DNA of 18,771 nt from an uncultured bacterium (GCA_938014885.1 CALLQI010000002.1:1-18771); one strand, 5' to 3'; numbered from the stretch's first letter, positions 1 to 7,310 are shown. The notes: generated by a model not told the origin, from the letters alone. Numbers and translations are program-made.

Positions 1-2
1 CG

Positions 3-812
3 CGCAGCTGGATCGAGGAGATCGGCGTCGCCGAGATGGGCAAGACGCGCGAGTGTGCCGCAGTCCTAGTGCGGCGGGCGTTCGAGGCGGCGTCTGCCCC
101 GACCTACTGCCGCATCGACCCCCAATCGGGCTACGTGGGCGTCGGGGCGGACGATACGCCGGGCGGCAGCGACCTGTGGTCACTGGCCACAGACATCACC
201 GCCAAGCGCGGCGAGGAGATCTACCTTGTGGCCGACCGCGGCGCCATCGGCTACACGCTGTACATCCGTCATCCGCTGGGGTCGCCGGACCTGTCGCCCT
301 ACTGCACACTGCGGCACGGCGACAATTGCACGCTCGGCAGCAGCGCCAACAACCTCAAGCGGCCACGGGCCGAGCTTGTCGGCGTGGCCAACAGCTACCT
401 GGCCGGCGCCGGCCTACAGGTAGCGTCAGTGGCGGCGCCAGCAGGCGCGCGGCTGGGCCTGCGCGCCGCGCTGGCCGCTCCGGTCCACAGCGCGACGGCG
501 CGCCAGCTGACGGGCACGACGCTGGCCGTGATGTCGCCCGAGACGCCGACGATCGCGGCGCTGGAGCTGGAGCTGGCCACCACGCTTCGGCGCGCGATGG
601 CGCCGACGCAGGCCGTCCAGCTGACCGACATCGACCTGGCGCTGTGGCCGTACATGCGACCCGGCTACGTCGTTGGGGCGAGCCTGCCGGACCCGCAGGG
701 CTACTTTACCCGCTCGCTGTTGCGCATCCGCACGGCAACGTTCCGCGTGCGCGGCGACCTGTCCTGCAGCGTCAGCGGCGAGCTGTGGGCACTGGAGGGG
801 CAAGATGGCTAG
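3..812 (+). CDS. Probable phage structural (tail/baseplate-like) protein, 5' end outside the window
   Basis: The reading frame is open from the first codon of the window, so the N-terminus is probably missing; 269 residues are visible. An internal ATG at 36 is a possible start, but the nearest AGGAG is about 14 nt upstream, which is too far for a confident call. The visible protein has no signal peptide or membrane segment. It looks like alternating beta-rich and Ala/Leu-rich stretches with a C-terminal beta-rich part (RIRTATFRVRGDLSCSVSG). I do not recognise a named family. The structural assignment is inferred from the position upstream of accessory and lysis genes and from general composition. 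The stop overlaps the next gene by 8 nt, which implies translational coupling and membership of the same late operon. It could equally be another late protein of unknown role. Confidence 0.6.
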   Translation, partial: RSWIEEIGVAEMGKTRECAAVLVRRAFEAASAPTYCRIDPQSGYVGVGADDTPGGSDLWSLATDITAKRGEEIYLVADRGAIGYTLYIRHPLGSPDLSPYCTLRHGDNCTLGSSANNLKRPRAELVGVANSYLAGAGLQVASVAAPAGARLGLRAALAAPVHSATARQLTGTTLAVMSPETPTIAALELELATTLRRAMAPTQAVQLTDIDLALWPYMRPGYVVGASLPDPQGYFTRSLLRIRTATFRVRGDLSCSVSGELWALEGQDG

Positions 813-1302
813 GCGGCCAGCGGGCGAGGCGCCAGGCAGCCTCTTGCACCCGCTCTACGGGTTCGCGGCTCAGGACGTGCGGCGGGCCGTCGGGGCGTCG
901 CACCTGGCGCGCCTCGCCCAGACCGAGGCGCTCGTCGAGCGGATGCGCCGCCACGACGCGCTGCACCGCAAGGGCTTCCGCGGCTTCGTGGCGGGCGCCG
1001 ACCGCGTGCCGATCACCCCCGACACGAACGGCCACCTTCGCGGCCGGAGCCTGACGCCCGCGTTCATCTTCGACCGTGACCCCAACGACGATCCGCACAC
1101 CTTCATCTACGACATCGACATCGACGAGCTGCGCACCCTGCTGGACATCCAGGAGTGTGAGTGCTGCCCGGAGGACATCACCTGGCAGGTGACGATGATC
1201 CCTGGCGATCCGCTCGGCGTGACGTTCGATCCGGAGACCTGCACGTGGCGGCTCAACTTCCCGTGCGATCCATGCAACCCAGCCGGACCGGGCGGAGGCT
1301 GA
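805..1302 (+). CDS. Small hypothetical late protein with Cys-rich acidic C-terminus
   Basis: A 165-residue protein starting at an ATG preceded by GGAGGGG with good spacing; it overlaps the previous gene by 8 nt. The N-terminal half is basic and helical (many Arg, His, Ala). The middle is very acidic (DPNDDPHTF, DIDIDELRTLLD). The last 50 residues hold CECCPED, a Cys near residue 147 and CDPCNP, so six Cys that could bind metal or form disulphides. No signal peptide or membrane segment is visible. The family is not recognised. The overlap with the upstream gene suggests a structural or assembly role in the same operon, which is inference. Larger start choices upstream run antiparallel to nothing useful and lack an SD. 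Confidence 0.7.
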   Translation: MARRPAGEAPGSLLHPLYGFAAQDVRRAVGASHLARLAQTEALVERMRRHDALHRKGFRGFVAGADRVPITPDTNGHLRGRSLTPAFIFDRDPNDDPHTFIYDIDIDELRTLLDIQECECCPEDITWQVTMIPGDPLGVTFDPETCTWRLNFPCDPCNPAGPGGG

Positions 1303-1336
1303 TGATGCACGAACATCCCGCTCAAAACTGTGGCCT

Positions 1337-1365
1337 TTGGTGTCAGAGGGTGCGGCTGGTAGAAT
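1337..1365 (+). promoter_or_regulatory. Sigma70-type promoter for the exported-protein unit
   Basis: TTGGTG at 1337-1342 and TAGAAT at 1360-1365 are separated by 17 nt. The site lies in the 113-nt gap before the secreted Thr-rich gene, giving a leader of about 45 nt that ends in GGAGG. The local sequence is richer in A/T than its surroundings, which supports a real promoter. Calling it a promoter is sequence inference only. Confidence 0.5.
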
Positions 1366-1415
1366 ATGACTCCGGGCGGCACAGCTACGACCTGGCCAGC
1401 CTGGAGGATCCCCGC

Positions 1416-2180
1416 ATGCCAAAGAGCACACCTGTCAGCCATCGCGGCGCCACTCGCCCGTTCCCGTCGTCGGGAGCGGCCTTGCTGTTGGCCGTGCTCT
1501 GTGCCGTGGCCGCGAGCCTGTCGGCGCCCGCGCTTGCGGCCCCGCCGACGGACGCGCCGCGCGCGCTTGCGATCGGCGGCGGGGGCGGGGGATGGTGGGC
1601 CGGTGGCGCCCTGACGGCCACGGCCGCCGTCACGCAGGCAACGGCCACACGCCGCCCGCCAACGTCGGCGACGATCGAGGCCGCGCGCATGACCGCGACC
1701 GCGGCGCGGCTGGCGACGAGCGGCACGGTCACGGCGCAGGTGGCCACCTGGACGGCCGAGGCCGAGGTGACGCGGGCGGTGACGGCCACGCCCACGATGA
1801 CCGTGACGGCGACCGCGACGCCCACGCTCGGCCCCGAGTGGGGAGTGGACCGCATCTGTGAGTGCCACGTCCCGCCGCTGGCGCCTGGCAGTCCAGAGTG
1901 CGAGCGGCTGAAGGTGGCGTACGTCGGCACGGTGGTGGCTGCGTGGGCGACACAGACGGCCTTGGCCCGCGGCACCGACACGCCCACGGCGCCAGCGACC
2001 GACACGCCCGCGGCCACCTCGACGCCATTGCCGAGTGACACGCCGCGGCCGACGTGGACGCACGTGCCCACGTGGACACCGGAACCAACGCCGACGTGGG
2101 GCAACCCGTGCACGACCGGCGGCAGGGTCCAGTGCGCGGCCTACCTCCCCTTCGCGTATCTGCGGCGGGTGCGGCGATGA
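1416..2180 (+). CDS. Secreted Thr/Pro-rich low-complexity protein ending in a YLPF motif
   Basis: A 254-residue exported protein. The ATG at 1416 is chosen because GGAGG lies 10 nt upstream and it places a signal peptide near the N-terminus: a basic start, a hydrophobic core around residues 20-36 (AALLLAVLCAVAASLS) and an Ala-Leu-Ala cleavage site near residue 41. After cleavage there is a Gly-rich linker (about 52-62), then long Thr/Ala repeats (TAT, ATAT), a central Cys-containing segment (ICECHVPP) and a second Thr/Pro block (TDTPTA, TPEPTPT). The C-terminus is AAYLPFAYLRRVRR. Such low-complexity stretches are typical of Chloroflexota cell-surface proteins. No enzyme domain is visible; a spacer or surface-display role is inference. 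Its stop overlaps the next start (ATGA). Confidence 0.72.
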   Translation: MPKSTPVSHRGATRPFPSSGAALLLAVLCAVAASLSAPALAAPPTDAPRALAIGGGGGGWWAGGALTATAAVTQATATRRPPTSATIEAARMTATAARLATSGTVTAQVATWTAEAEVTRAVTATPTMTVTATATPTLGPEWGVDRICECHVPPLAPGSPECERLKVAYVGTVVAAWATQTALARGTDTPTAPATDTPAATSTPLPSDTPRPTWTHVPTWTPEPTPTWGNPCTTGGRVQCAAYLPFAYLRRVRR

Positions 2181-2359
2181 GCGCCCGAGCGCGCGCCTGC
2201 GCGTGGCTGGCCATGGGCATGTACTTCGGCGCGTGCCTACTGCTGGCCACGTCTGTCCACGACGCGCCGCGGCTTGTCGTGGCCGCCTCGGCATGGGGCC
2301 TCGGTGCGAGCCTCGCCCGTAGCGCGGCGTGGTGGCGAGCGGCGGAGCGTGGATCGTGA
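2177..2359 (+). CDS. Small two-helix membrane protein
   Basis: A 60-residue protein whose ATG overlaps the upstream stop as ATGA, so it is probably made by translational coupling. There are two hydrophobic segments, about residues 9-25 (AWLAMGMYFGACLLLA) and 33-49, with basic residues at both ends (SARARA and RAAERGS). Size and topology would fit a small holin-like or accessory membrane protein. No family is recognised, so the function is open. It is followed after 10 nt by a second small membrane protein, and the pair lies between a secreted protein and two lipoproteins, so a role at the envelope is the simplest inference. Confidence 0.6.
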   Translation: MSARARACAWLAMGMYFGACLLLATSVHDAPRLVVAASAWGLGASLARSAAWWRAAERGS

Positions 2360-2369
2360 GGCCGCGCCG

Positions 2370-2588
2370 ATGAACGGCGAGCAAGACGGCATGCCGGCCG
2401 CGTGGCGCATGGCTGCGCCGCGCCTGGTCGTGGCAGCGATGGCAGCGGTGGGGGCCGTCTTTGCCGTGCGTGGCGGGGACGCGATCCTCGCCGTGATCGT
2501 CACGGCGGTCGGGGCATGGGCGCTTGCCGGCGCCGTGTTCGCACTGTGGCTGGGCTGGCTCTGCAGCCGGCTGGAGGCCGAGGAATGA
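2370..2588 (+). CDS. Small two-helix membrane protein
   Basis: A 72-residue protein with two long hydrophobic segments, about residues 15-33 and 38-65 (ILAVIVTAVGAWALAGAVF), joined by a short RGGD turn. The N-terminus is polar (MNGEQDGMPA) and the C-terminus is charged (SRLEAEE). The ATG at 2370 is 10 nt after the previous stop; no strong SD is visible, so coupling to the upstream gene is likely. Family unknown. Topology would allow a class II-type holin or a small membrane partner of the neighbouring lipoproteins. A holin-like protein also exists after the endolysin gene near 9.6 kb, so this one need not be the lysis holin. Confidence 0.6.
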   Translation: MNGEQDGMPAAWRMAAPRLVVAAMAAVGAVFAVRGGDAILAVIVTAVGAWALAGAVFALWLGWLCSRLEAEE

Positions 2589-2656
2589 GGGGGCGGGCGG
2601 GGGTGTCTCGGCCGCATCGCGACGGGCCGCCGGCCCGCGAGAGCAGGAGTTCAAGC

Positions 2657-3010
2657 ATGAGTGTCTGGAAGCCGTTCCTGGCCGTCGTCGCGACGGTCCT
2701 GTTGGGCACGCTGGCGGCGTGCTCGCGCCCGCAGCCCGGAGAGCTGGTCGGGGTGCAGAGCCTCGTCAGCTCGGCCGATCGTACGGCGACGCGCGTGGCG
2801 ATCCGCACGGCGACGGCCGGCGCGTGGGTGAACATCCGCGCGACCGCGACGGTGGACTGGCTGCCGACAGGGCGGCGCAGCCTCGTCCGTGACTACACCG
2901 AGTGGCAGATCGCCGGGACGCTGGTCGCGCGCTACACCGCGACGGCGACGCCGACCGCCACGCCGACCCTGACGCCGACGACCGCCCCGACCGCCACGGC
3001 CACGCCGTAG
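2657..3010 (+). CDS. Lipoprotein with C-terminal TP-repeat tail (paralogue A)
   Basis: A 117-residue predicted lipoprotein. The ATG at 2657 follows an AGGAG. The N-terminus has a short basic start, a hydrophobic core (FLAVVATVLLGTLA) and a lipobox LAAC with Cys22, followed by Ser, so the mature protein should be lipid-anchored at the outer face of the membrane. Landmarks in the mature part are LVGVQSLVS near residue 30, DWLPTGRR near 72 and IAGTLVARYTAT near 90; the C-terminus is TATPTATPTLTPTTAP-like. The next gene encodes a clear paralogue with the same three landmarks in the same order, so the pair arose by duplication. Short lipoproteins in prophages are often exclusion or receptor-masking factors; that role is inference here. 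Confidence 0.78.
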   Translation: MSVWKPFLAVVATVLLGTLAACSRPQPGELVGVQSLVSSADRTATRVAIRTATAGAWVNIRATATVDWLPTGRRSLVRDYTEWQIAGTLVARYTATATPTATPTLTPTTAPTATATP

Positions 3011-3062
3011 TCGGTCGGTCGGCCTCTCTCGCGCCCTGACGGGCTAACCCTTGGAGCGACTT

Positions 3063-3407
3063 GTGATTCGGTTTGCTCAGATCTTCGGGACCGTGGCGCT
3101 GCTGGCGGTGCTCGCCGCGTGCGCCGAGCCCGTGCCGCCGTCGGCCAACGAACCGCTGGTCGGCGTGCAGAGCCTGCTGTCGCCGGCTCAGAAGACGGCC
3201 ACGGCCACCGTGCACGCGGCAACCGTGACGGCGCGTGCGCAGGCGAGCTCGACCGCGTTGGCCGTGGCGCGCGCGACGGCGACGGCCGACTGGCTGCCCG
3301 CCGGGCGGCGCACCATCAACAAGAACTACACCAAGTGGGACGTCATCGGCACGCTCGTCGCCCGCTACACGGCGACGCCAACGCCGTCGCCCACCCCGAC
3401 CCCGTAG
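3063..3407 (+). CDS. Lipoprotein with C-terminal TP-repeat tail (paralogue B)
   Basis: A 114-residue predicted lipoprotein. I choose the GTG at 3063, which has GGAG about 7 nt upstream; a TTG at 3051 is in frame but overlaps that SD. The lipobox is LAAC with Cys20, followed by Ala. The mature protein repeats the landmarks of the upstream gene: LVGVQSLLSPA, DWLPAGRR, then IGTLVARYTAT and a short TPTPSPTPTP tail. Between the first two blocks is an Ala/Thr-rich helix-like segment (TATATVHAATVTARAQ) that is longer than in the paralogue. The stop is directly followed by the GTG of the subtilase gene, so the lipoprotein and the protease are probably translated together and may act together at the cell surface. 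Confidence 0.78.
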   Translation: MIRFAQIFGTVALLAVLAACAEPVPPSANEPLVGVQSLLSPAQKTATATVHAATVTARAQASSTALAVARATATADWLPAGRRTINKNYTKWDVIGTLVARYTATPTPSPTPTP

Positions 3408-4904
3408 GTGAGCGGCACCACCACGAGCCGCGGCGGCCGGCGGGCAGTGCGCCTGCTGGCCGTCGCGGCGGCCGTGCTCTTGGCGGGCTGCGCGGGCGGG
3501 CCGCCGCACGAGCCCGACCCGCTTGTCGAGCTGCCTTCCGTGCGGTTACTCGTCAAGGCGGGCGGCGACCCGCTTCCAGTCGTAGCCGCGCGCGTCGAGG
3601 CGGTGGCGCACGGCCTCGACGCGCGGACGACGCTAGACCACTCGGGGCCGCGCCCGTCGGCGCTCGTGCCTTCCAGCGAGCTGGCCAAGATCGGCTGGCT
3701 GGTCGTCGATGCTGGCGGCATCCCGCCCGACATGCTGGCCGTGTCGCTGAGCGCGCAGGCCGGGGTTGTGGCTGTGGAGGTCGACGCGCGCGTGCGGCTG
3801 ATCGATCCGGTCGCGGGCGAGGAGGCAGGCCCGCGCGTGGTGCTCGACCCGATGGTCGGCGCGCAGTGGGTGCATGCCAAGGTCGGCAGTCCAGCGGCGT
3901 GGGATGCCGGCCTCGATGGCCGTGGTGTCACCATCGCTGTGCTCGACACCGGCGTCGACTGCAGCCATCCCGACCTGCGCTGCAGGAACGGCGGCCGCGA
4001 CTTCACCGGCGGCGGGTCTACGGCCGACGTCGTGGGGCACGGCACGCACGTGGCGGGGACGGCTGCGGCCATCGGGTCCAACGGGCGCGGCGGCAGCGGC
4101 ATGGCGCCGCGGGCCGACGTGCTGCCCGTGAAGGTGCTCGACGACTCCGGCTCCGGTGACTACAGCTGGGTAGCCGCTGGCATTGTCTGGGCCGCCGACC
4201 AGGGCGCCCGCGTGCTGAACCTCAGCCTGGGCGGCCCCGTCCCGTCGGCGGCCCTGCGCGACGCCCTCGCCTACGCCACGGCGCGCGGGGCGCTGGTGGC
4301 CTGCGCCGCGGGCAACGACGGCACCGATCGCGCCAGCTACCCCAACACGTACCCCGGTTGCATCGGTGTCGCGGCGACCCGCAAGGATGGCGAGGTCGGC
4401 ACGACCTGGACGAACTGGGGCGTCAACGCGGACATCGGCATCGGCGGCGAGTCGATCATGTCGACGTGCACCCAGGGCCGCTACTGCCAGATGAGCGGCA
4501 CGTCGATGGCCTCGCCTGCGCTGGCGGGCGTGCTTGCCCTGGCACTTCAAGGCGGCATCGCCCCGTCCGCGGCAGTCGAGCTGATCAACCGTACCGGCGT
4601 TCCCCTGACGGGCAGGCTCGCCGGCCTGAGCAGGCCCGACGTCGCGGCGCTGGCAGCGGCGATCCGCGCCGCGCCTTCGGCAACTCCGCTGCCCAGCGCA
4701 ACCCTCACGCGAGTGCCTCCAACCGCCACGCGGCGCGCCGCCACCTCGACGCCGACGGCTGGGGGTCCGCCGGCGCCAACCGTGTTTCCCGGCGCAACCC
4801 ATCTTCCTCCCTCGGCTCTACCGTGGCCGTGTGCCGTGGTGGGCGTGGAGGCCGGGGCGGTGACGATCCGCTGTCCGTACAAGGCGCCCTCGGCGACGCC
4901 TTGA
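3408..4904 (+). CDS. Subtilisin-family (S8) serine protease, lipoprotein
   Basis: A 498-residue predicted lipid-anchored subtilase. The signal sequence RLLAVAAAVLLAGC places the lipobox Cys at residue 28. Residues about 40-140 look like an inhibitor-type propeptide. The catalytic domain spans about 150-420. Asp180 lies in VAVLDTGVD-type context (IAVLDTGVD), His211 in GHGTHVAG, the oxyanion Asn303 in AAGND and Ser366 in SGTSMASP, so the active site is complete. The C-terminal 80 residues are a Pro/Thr-rich linker (ATPLPSATLT, TSTPTAGGPP) ending in a short Cys-containing tail. The GTG start abuts the previous stop without a clear SD, implying coupling; GTG 3447 is an alternative. Membrane-anchored proteases are uncommon in phage operons. 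Targets could be host surface proteins, the paralogous lipoproteins, or receptors of competing phages (inference). Confidence 0.93.
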   Translation: MSGTTTSRGGRRAVRLLAVAAAVLLAGCAGGPPHEPDPLVELPSVRLLVKAGGDPLPVVAARVEAVAHGLDARTTLDHSGPRPSALVPSSELAKIGWLVVDAGGIPPDMLAVSLSAQAGVVAVEVDARVRLIDPVAGEEAGPRVVLDPMVGAQWVHAKVGSPAAWDAGLDGRGVTIAVLDTGVDCSHPDLRCRNGGRDFTGGGSTADVVGHGTHVAGTAAAIGSNGRGGSGMAPRADVLPVKVLDDSGSGDYSWVAAGIVWAADQGARVLNLSLGGPVPSAALRDALAYATARGALVACAAGNDGTDRASYPNTYPGCIGVAATRKDGEVGTTWTNWGVNADIGIGGESIMSTCTQGRYCQMSGTSMASPALAGVLALALQGGIAPSAAVELINRTGVPLTGRLAGLSRPDVAALAAAIRAAPSATPLPSATLTRVPPTATRRAATSTPTAGGPPAPTVFPGATHLPPSALPWPCAVVGVEAGAVTIRCPYKAPSATP

Positions 4905-4961
4905 CCACCAGTGCTGGGACGACGATGGGCGCCACCGGCGGCGCCGATACGGGAGGCACGC

Positions 4962-5330
4962 ATGGCAGATCCGACACTGAGCGATCAGCTGATCCCCACA
5001 GGGCTGGGGGCGATGGCAGGCATGTTCCTGCGCGAGCTGTTCCAGGCGGTGCGTAGTCGCCGCGGAGAGCAGGCCGCCGCACGGCAAACCGAGGTCAACA
5101 CCGACCTCTCGCTGGCCGCCGGGTGGAAGGAGTACGCCGACCGCACCGAGGCTCGCATCGCCAAGCTGGAGTCGGACCGTGACGTCTACATCGCGGACCG
5201 CGCGGCGTGGCTCGCCCGTGAGCGCCAGCTGGAGGCGGAGCTGTCGGCCGCGCGGGCCCGCATCGCCCAGCTCGAAGCGCGGGTCGCCGAGCTGGAGCGG
5301 GCCTCGGCCGAGCCACGGAGCGGTGCGTAG
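4962..5330 (+). CDS. Coiled-coil protein, possibly membrane-associated N-terminus
   Basis: A 122-residue protein. The ATG at 4962 has GGGAGG 5 nt upstream; an earlier in-frame GTG at 4911 lacks an SD. Residues about 10-25 are moderately hydrophobic (LIPTGLGAMAGMFLRELF). From about residue 60 to 115 there is a strong heptad pattern rich in Ala, Leu, Glu and Arg (RQLEAELSAARARIAQLE), which predicts a coiled coil. The stop TAG shares its G with the GTG of the next gene. The family is not recognised. It starts the coupled late block with the metallophosphoesterase. A scaffold, spanin-like or assembly role is possible, but nothing in the sequence decides this. Confidence 0.72.
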   Translation: MADPTLSDQLIPTGLGAMAGMFLRELFQAVRSRRGEQAAARQTEVNTDLSLAAGWKEYADRTEARIAKLESDRDVYIADRAAWLARERQLEAELSAARARIAQLEARVAELERASAEPRSGA

Positions 5331-6751
5331 TGGGCCTGCGCACGCTGACGGTCGCCCAGCTCCTCCACGTCCACGCGGAGCGTGAGCTGCACGTGCCGTG
5401 GACCGCCATCGCCGCGCCGCTCGGCATGACCGAGAGCATGGTGCGACGCGCCTACCGCAGGGCTGAGGCCAACGGCACGCTGGCGTCTGAGCTCGCCCGA
5501 ACCGAGCGCGAGCGCTCCAGCCCACGGCCCGGCATGCGCACGGTGACGTCGGCCGCCGTCGTGACACCGGAGGTCGAGCAGACGACGGACGCCAGTGGAG
5601 GCGTGACGCTGCGAGTGAAGGACTTGCCGCGGGTGCGCACCGTCGATGAGGTCATCGCGGCGGGAGGGCTGGACCCGGCGCATTGGACGGTCAAGTCGGC
5701 CACCTTGAAGAGCTACGAGGGCTTCATGAAGAGCCCGGCCGGCGACCCCGTGGTCGTGCCGCTGACCAGTGCGCACGTCACGCTGACGCCGAACCTGCCG
5801 GCCCGTGCGGCGCTGCGGGCGATCGAGGAGATGAAGGCGGAGCTGCAGGAGTTCTCGCCGCGGTACGCGCCGATCCGCTACGCCCGCGTACCCAGCGACC
5901 AGCGGTACATGCTGGAGGTGTGCCTGTTCGACGTGCACCTGGGGATGCTTGCCTGGGCGGCCGAGGCCGGCGCCGACTACGACGTGAAGATCGCCACCGA
6001 CATGCTGGCCGACGTTGTCGACCGGCTGATCGCCAAGGCGCTGGGCGGGTTCACGTTCGACCGGATCCTGCTGCCGTTGGGCAACGACTGGCTGCACACC
6101 GACCAGACCATCGACGGCAAGGGCGGAGCCACGACACGCGGCACGCCTCAAGACGTGGACACTCGCTGGCCGCGCCTGCTGCGCATGGCCCGCCAGGCCG
6201 CCATCCGGGCGATCGACACGCTGCGTCAGATCGCACCCGTGACGGTGATCGTCAAGCCCGGCAACCACGACAGTGAGCGGATGTTCCACATCGGCGAGAT
6301 GCTGGACATCTGGTACCGCCACGATGACGCGGTGACGGTGATCAACGAGCCAGCCCCGCGCACCTACTTCCGCTACGGGGCCACGCTCCTCGGGTTCACG
6401 CACGGCCACCGGGAGAAGCAGTCGGACCTGCCGCTGATCATGGCCAACGAGGCCAAGAGCGACTGGGCGGAGACGACGCACCACGAGTGGCACATCGGCC
6501 ACCTGCACCGCAAGGGCGAGGCCGTGCCCGTGGCTGAGTACTCCCAGTGCCGGGTGCGGACGATGCCCAGCCTCGCGCCCGCCGATGCCTGGCACGCCGA
6601 GAAGGGGTACAGCCACGTGCGCGCGGCGGAGGCCTACATCTGGTCGCACGCGCAGGGCTATGCCGGCCACCTGAGTGAGAACGCCGAACTGGCGCCGCTG
6701 TTCAAGGACGACGGCGCCGCGGCGAAGGGTAAGAGGAGGAGAGCAGCATGA
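5330..6751 (+). CDS. Phage-type metallophosphoesterase with N-terminal helix-turn-helix
   Basis: A 473-residue calcineurin-like phosphoesterase. Residues about 5-50 resemble a helix-turn-helix (WTAIAAPLGMTESMVRRAYR). A linker follows to about 190, then the metal-binding core in canonical order: Asp201 and His203 in FDVHLGM, Gly-Asn-Asp 251-253, GNHD 311-314, the His in THGH 357-360, and GHLH 390-393. All expected metal ligands are present, so an active hydrolase is likely. Many tailed phages encode such a protein with a DNA-binding N-terminus; the substrate is not known to me and could be DNA ends or nucleotides. The C-terminus is basic (KGKRRRAA). The GTG start overlaps the previous stop by one base and its own stop overlaps the next start (ATGA). 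Confidence 0.88.
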   Translation: MGLRTLTVAQLLHVHAERELHVPWTAIAAPLGMTESMVRRAYRRAEANGTLASELARTERERSSPRPGMRTVTSAAVVTPEVEQTTDASGGVTLRVKDLPRVRTVDEVIAAGGLDPAHWTVKSATLKSYEGFMKSPAGDPVVVPLTSAHVTLTPNLPARAALRAIEEMKAELQEFSPRYAPIRYARVPSDQRYMLEVCLFDVHLGMLAWAAEAGADYDVKIATDMLADVVDRLIAKALGGFTFDRILLPLGNDWLHTDQTIDGKGGATTRGTPQDVDTRWPRLLRMARQAAIRAIDTLRQIAPVTVIVKPGNHDSERMFHIGEMLDIWYRHDDAVTVINEPAPRTYFRYGATLLGFTHGHREKQSDLPLIMANEAKSDWAETTHHEWHIGHLHRKGEAVPVAEYSQCRVRTMPSLAPADAWHAEKGYSHVRAAEAYIWSHAQGYAGHLSENAELAPLFKDDGAAAKGKRRRAA

Positions 6752-6981
6752 GCCCGATAGTCCACTACGTCCACCACAACCCCGACCGTCCGGTCGCAGT
6801 CCGCGCCGAGCTGAAAGGGCGGCACCGCGAGCACTGCCTGTGCTTCAGCTGCGACCGGTTCATTCCGGCCGACGGCCCGAAGTGCCCCATCGCCGCCGAG
6901 CTGTTCGCGCTCTGCCAGAAGCACGACCTGGTGGCACCGGTGTGGGAGTGCCCCGAGTTCCAGGAGGCGACGGCGCCATGA
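6748..6981 (+). CDS. Small Cys-rich conserved phage protein, probably zinc-binding
   Basis: A 77-residue protein starting at an ATG that overlaps the previous stop, with a strong AGGAGGAG SD 9-16 nt upstream. The key segment is HCLCFSCDRF, followed by CPIAAELFALC and WECPEF, giving six Cys in an order C-x-C-x2-C ... C ... C ... C. I recall this pattern (hCLCf.C..f ... CPIA..L...C ... C..F) from small proteins of phages and bacteria that have no known function. A metal-binding fold is likely from the Cys spacing. The position between a metallophosphoesterase and an Nmad1-like protein suggests nucleic-acid or nucleotide metabolism, which is inference. Confidence 0.75.
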   Translation: MSPIVHYVHHNPDRPVAVRAELKGRHREHCLCFSCDRFIPADGPKCPIAAELFALCQKHDLVAPVWECPEFQEATAP

Positions 6982-7310
6982 ACCCTGCAGACAAGCAGGC
7001 TCTGATCCGCCGAACGGCCGCCGAGATCGGCGACCTGACGGCAAGGAAGAACGAGGCGTACGGCCAGTCGTTCGCCACGGCCGGCGAGGCCCTGCGGCTG
7101 CTCGCGCCCGAGGGCCTGCGCCCCGAGCAGTACGGCGCGGCGCTGCTGGTCGCCCGCATCTGGGACAAGCTCGGCCGACTCATCACCGATCCGGCCGCCT
7201 TCGGGGAGGACCCGCTGCGCGACATCGCGGGCTACGGCCTGGTCGGCACGGTCGACGCGCTGGAGCGGCGCGAGGCGGCCGCTGCGGATCCGCAGGGAGC
7301 GAAGCCATGA
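6978..7310 (+). CDS. DUF1599 / Nmad1-like protein (nucleotide-modification associated)
   Basis: A 110-residue protein whose ATG overlaps the previous stop (ATGA), with GGAGG about 14 nt upstream. It matches the pattern I know for the Nmad1/DUF1599 family: LTARKNEAYG near residues 20-29, LRLLAPEGLRPEQYG in the middle, RIWDKLGRL near 60 and a final DIAGYGLVG near 83-91. The length fits the family. Members are frequent in phage genomes and have been proposed to act in nucleotide or DNA base modification; the biochemical activity is not established to my knowledge. Its neighbours, the phosphoesterase and the Cys-rich protein, would fit a small nucleic-acid-metabolism module. The assignment rests on motif memory, not a search. 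Confidence 0.72.
   Translation: MNPADKQALIRRTAAEIGDLTARKNEAYGQSFATAGEALRLLAPEGLRPEQYGAALLVARIWDKLGRLITDPAAFGEDPLRDIAGYGLVGTVDALERREAAAADPQGAKP

Noticed and set aside
1302..1415. Earlier start (ATG 1302 or 1305) for the secreted Thr-rich protein
   Set aside because: It would put 38 polar residues before the signal peptide and run through the promoter; the ATG at 1416 has its own GGAGG.
1600..2110. Repeated ACG/GCC-rich units that could be taken for a tandem or CRISPR-like repeat
   Set aside because: The periodicity is that of Thr-Ala and Thr-Pro codons inside a secreted protein; there are no constant repeats with unique spacers.
1107..2654. Long minus-strand open frame of 515 codons opposite the secreted-protein genes
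   Set aside because: Its product is Arg/Pro/Gly low-complexity typical of the antisense of GC-rich genes. The plus-strand genes have SDs, signal peptides and coupled starts. No SD or domain supports the minus frame.
5186..6670. Minus-strand open frame of 494 codons opposite the metallophosphoesterase
   Set aside because: The plus strand encodes all phosphoesterase motifs; the antisense product shows no motif and is Arg/His/Val-rich shadow sequence.
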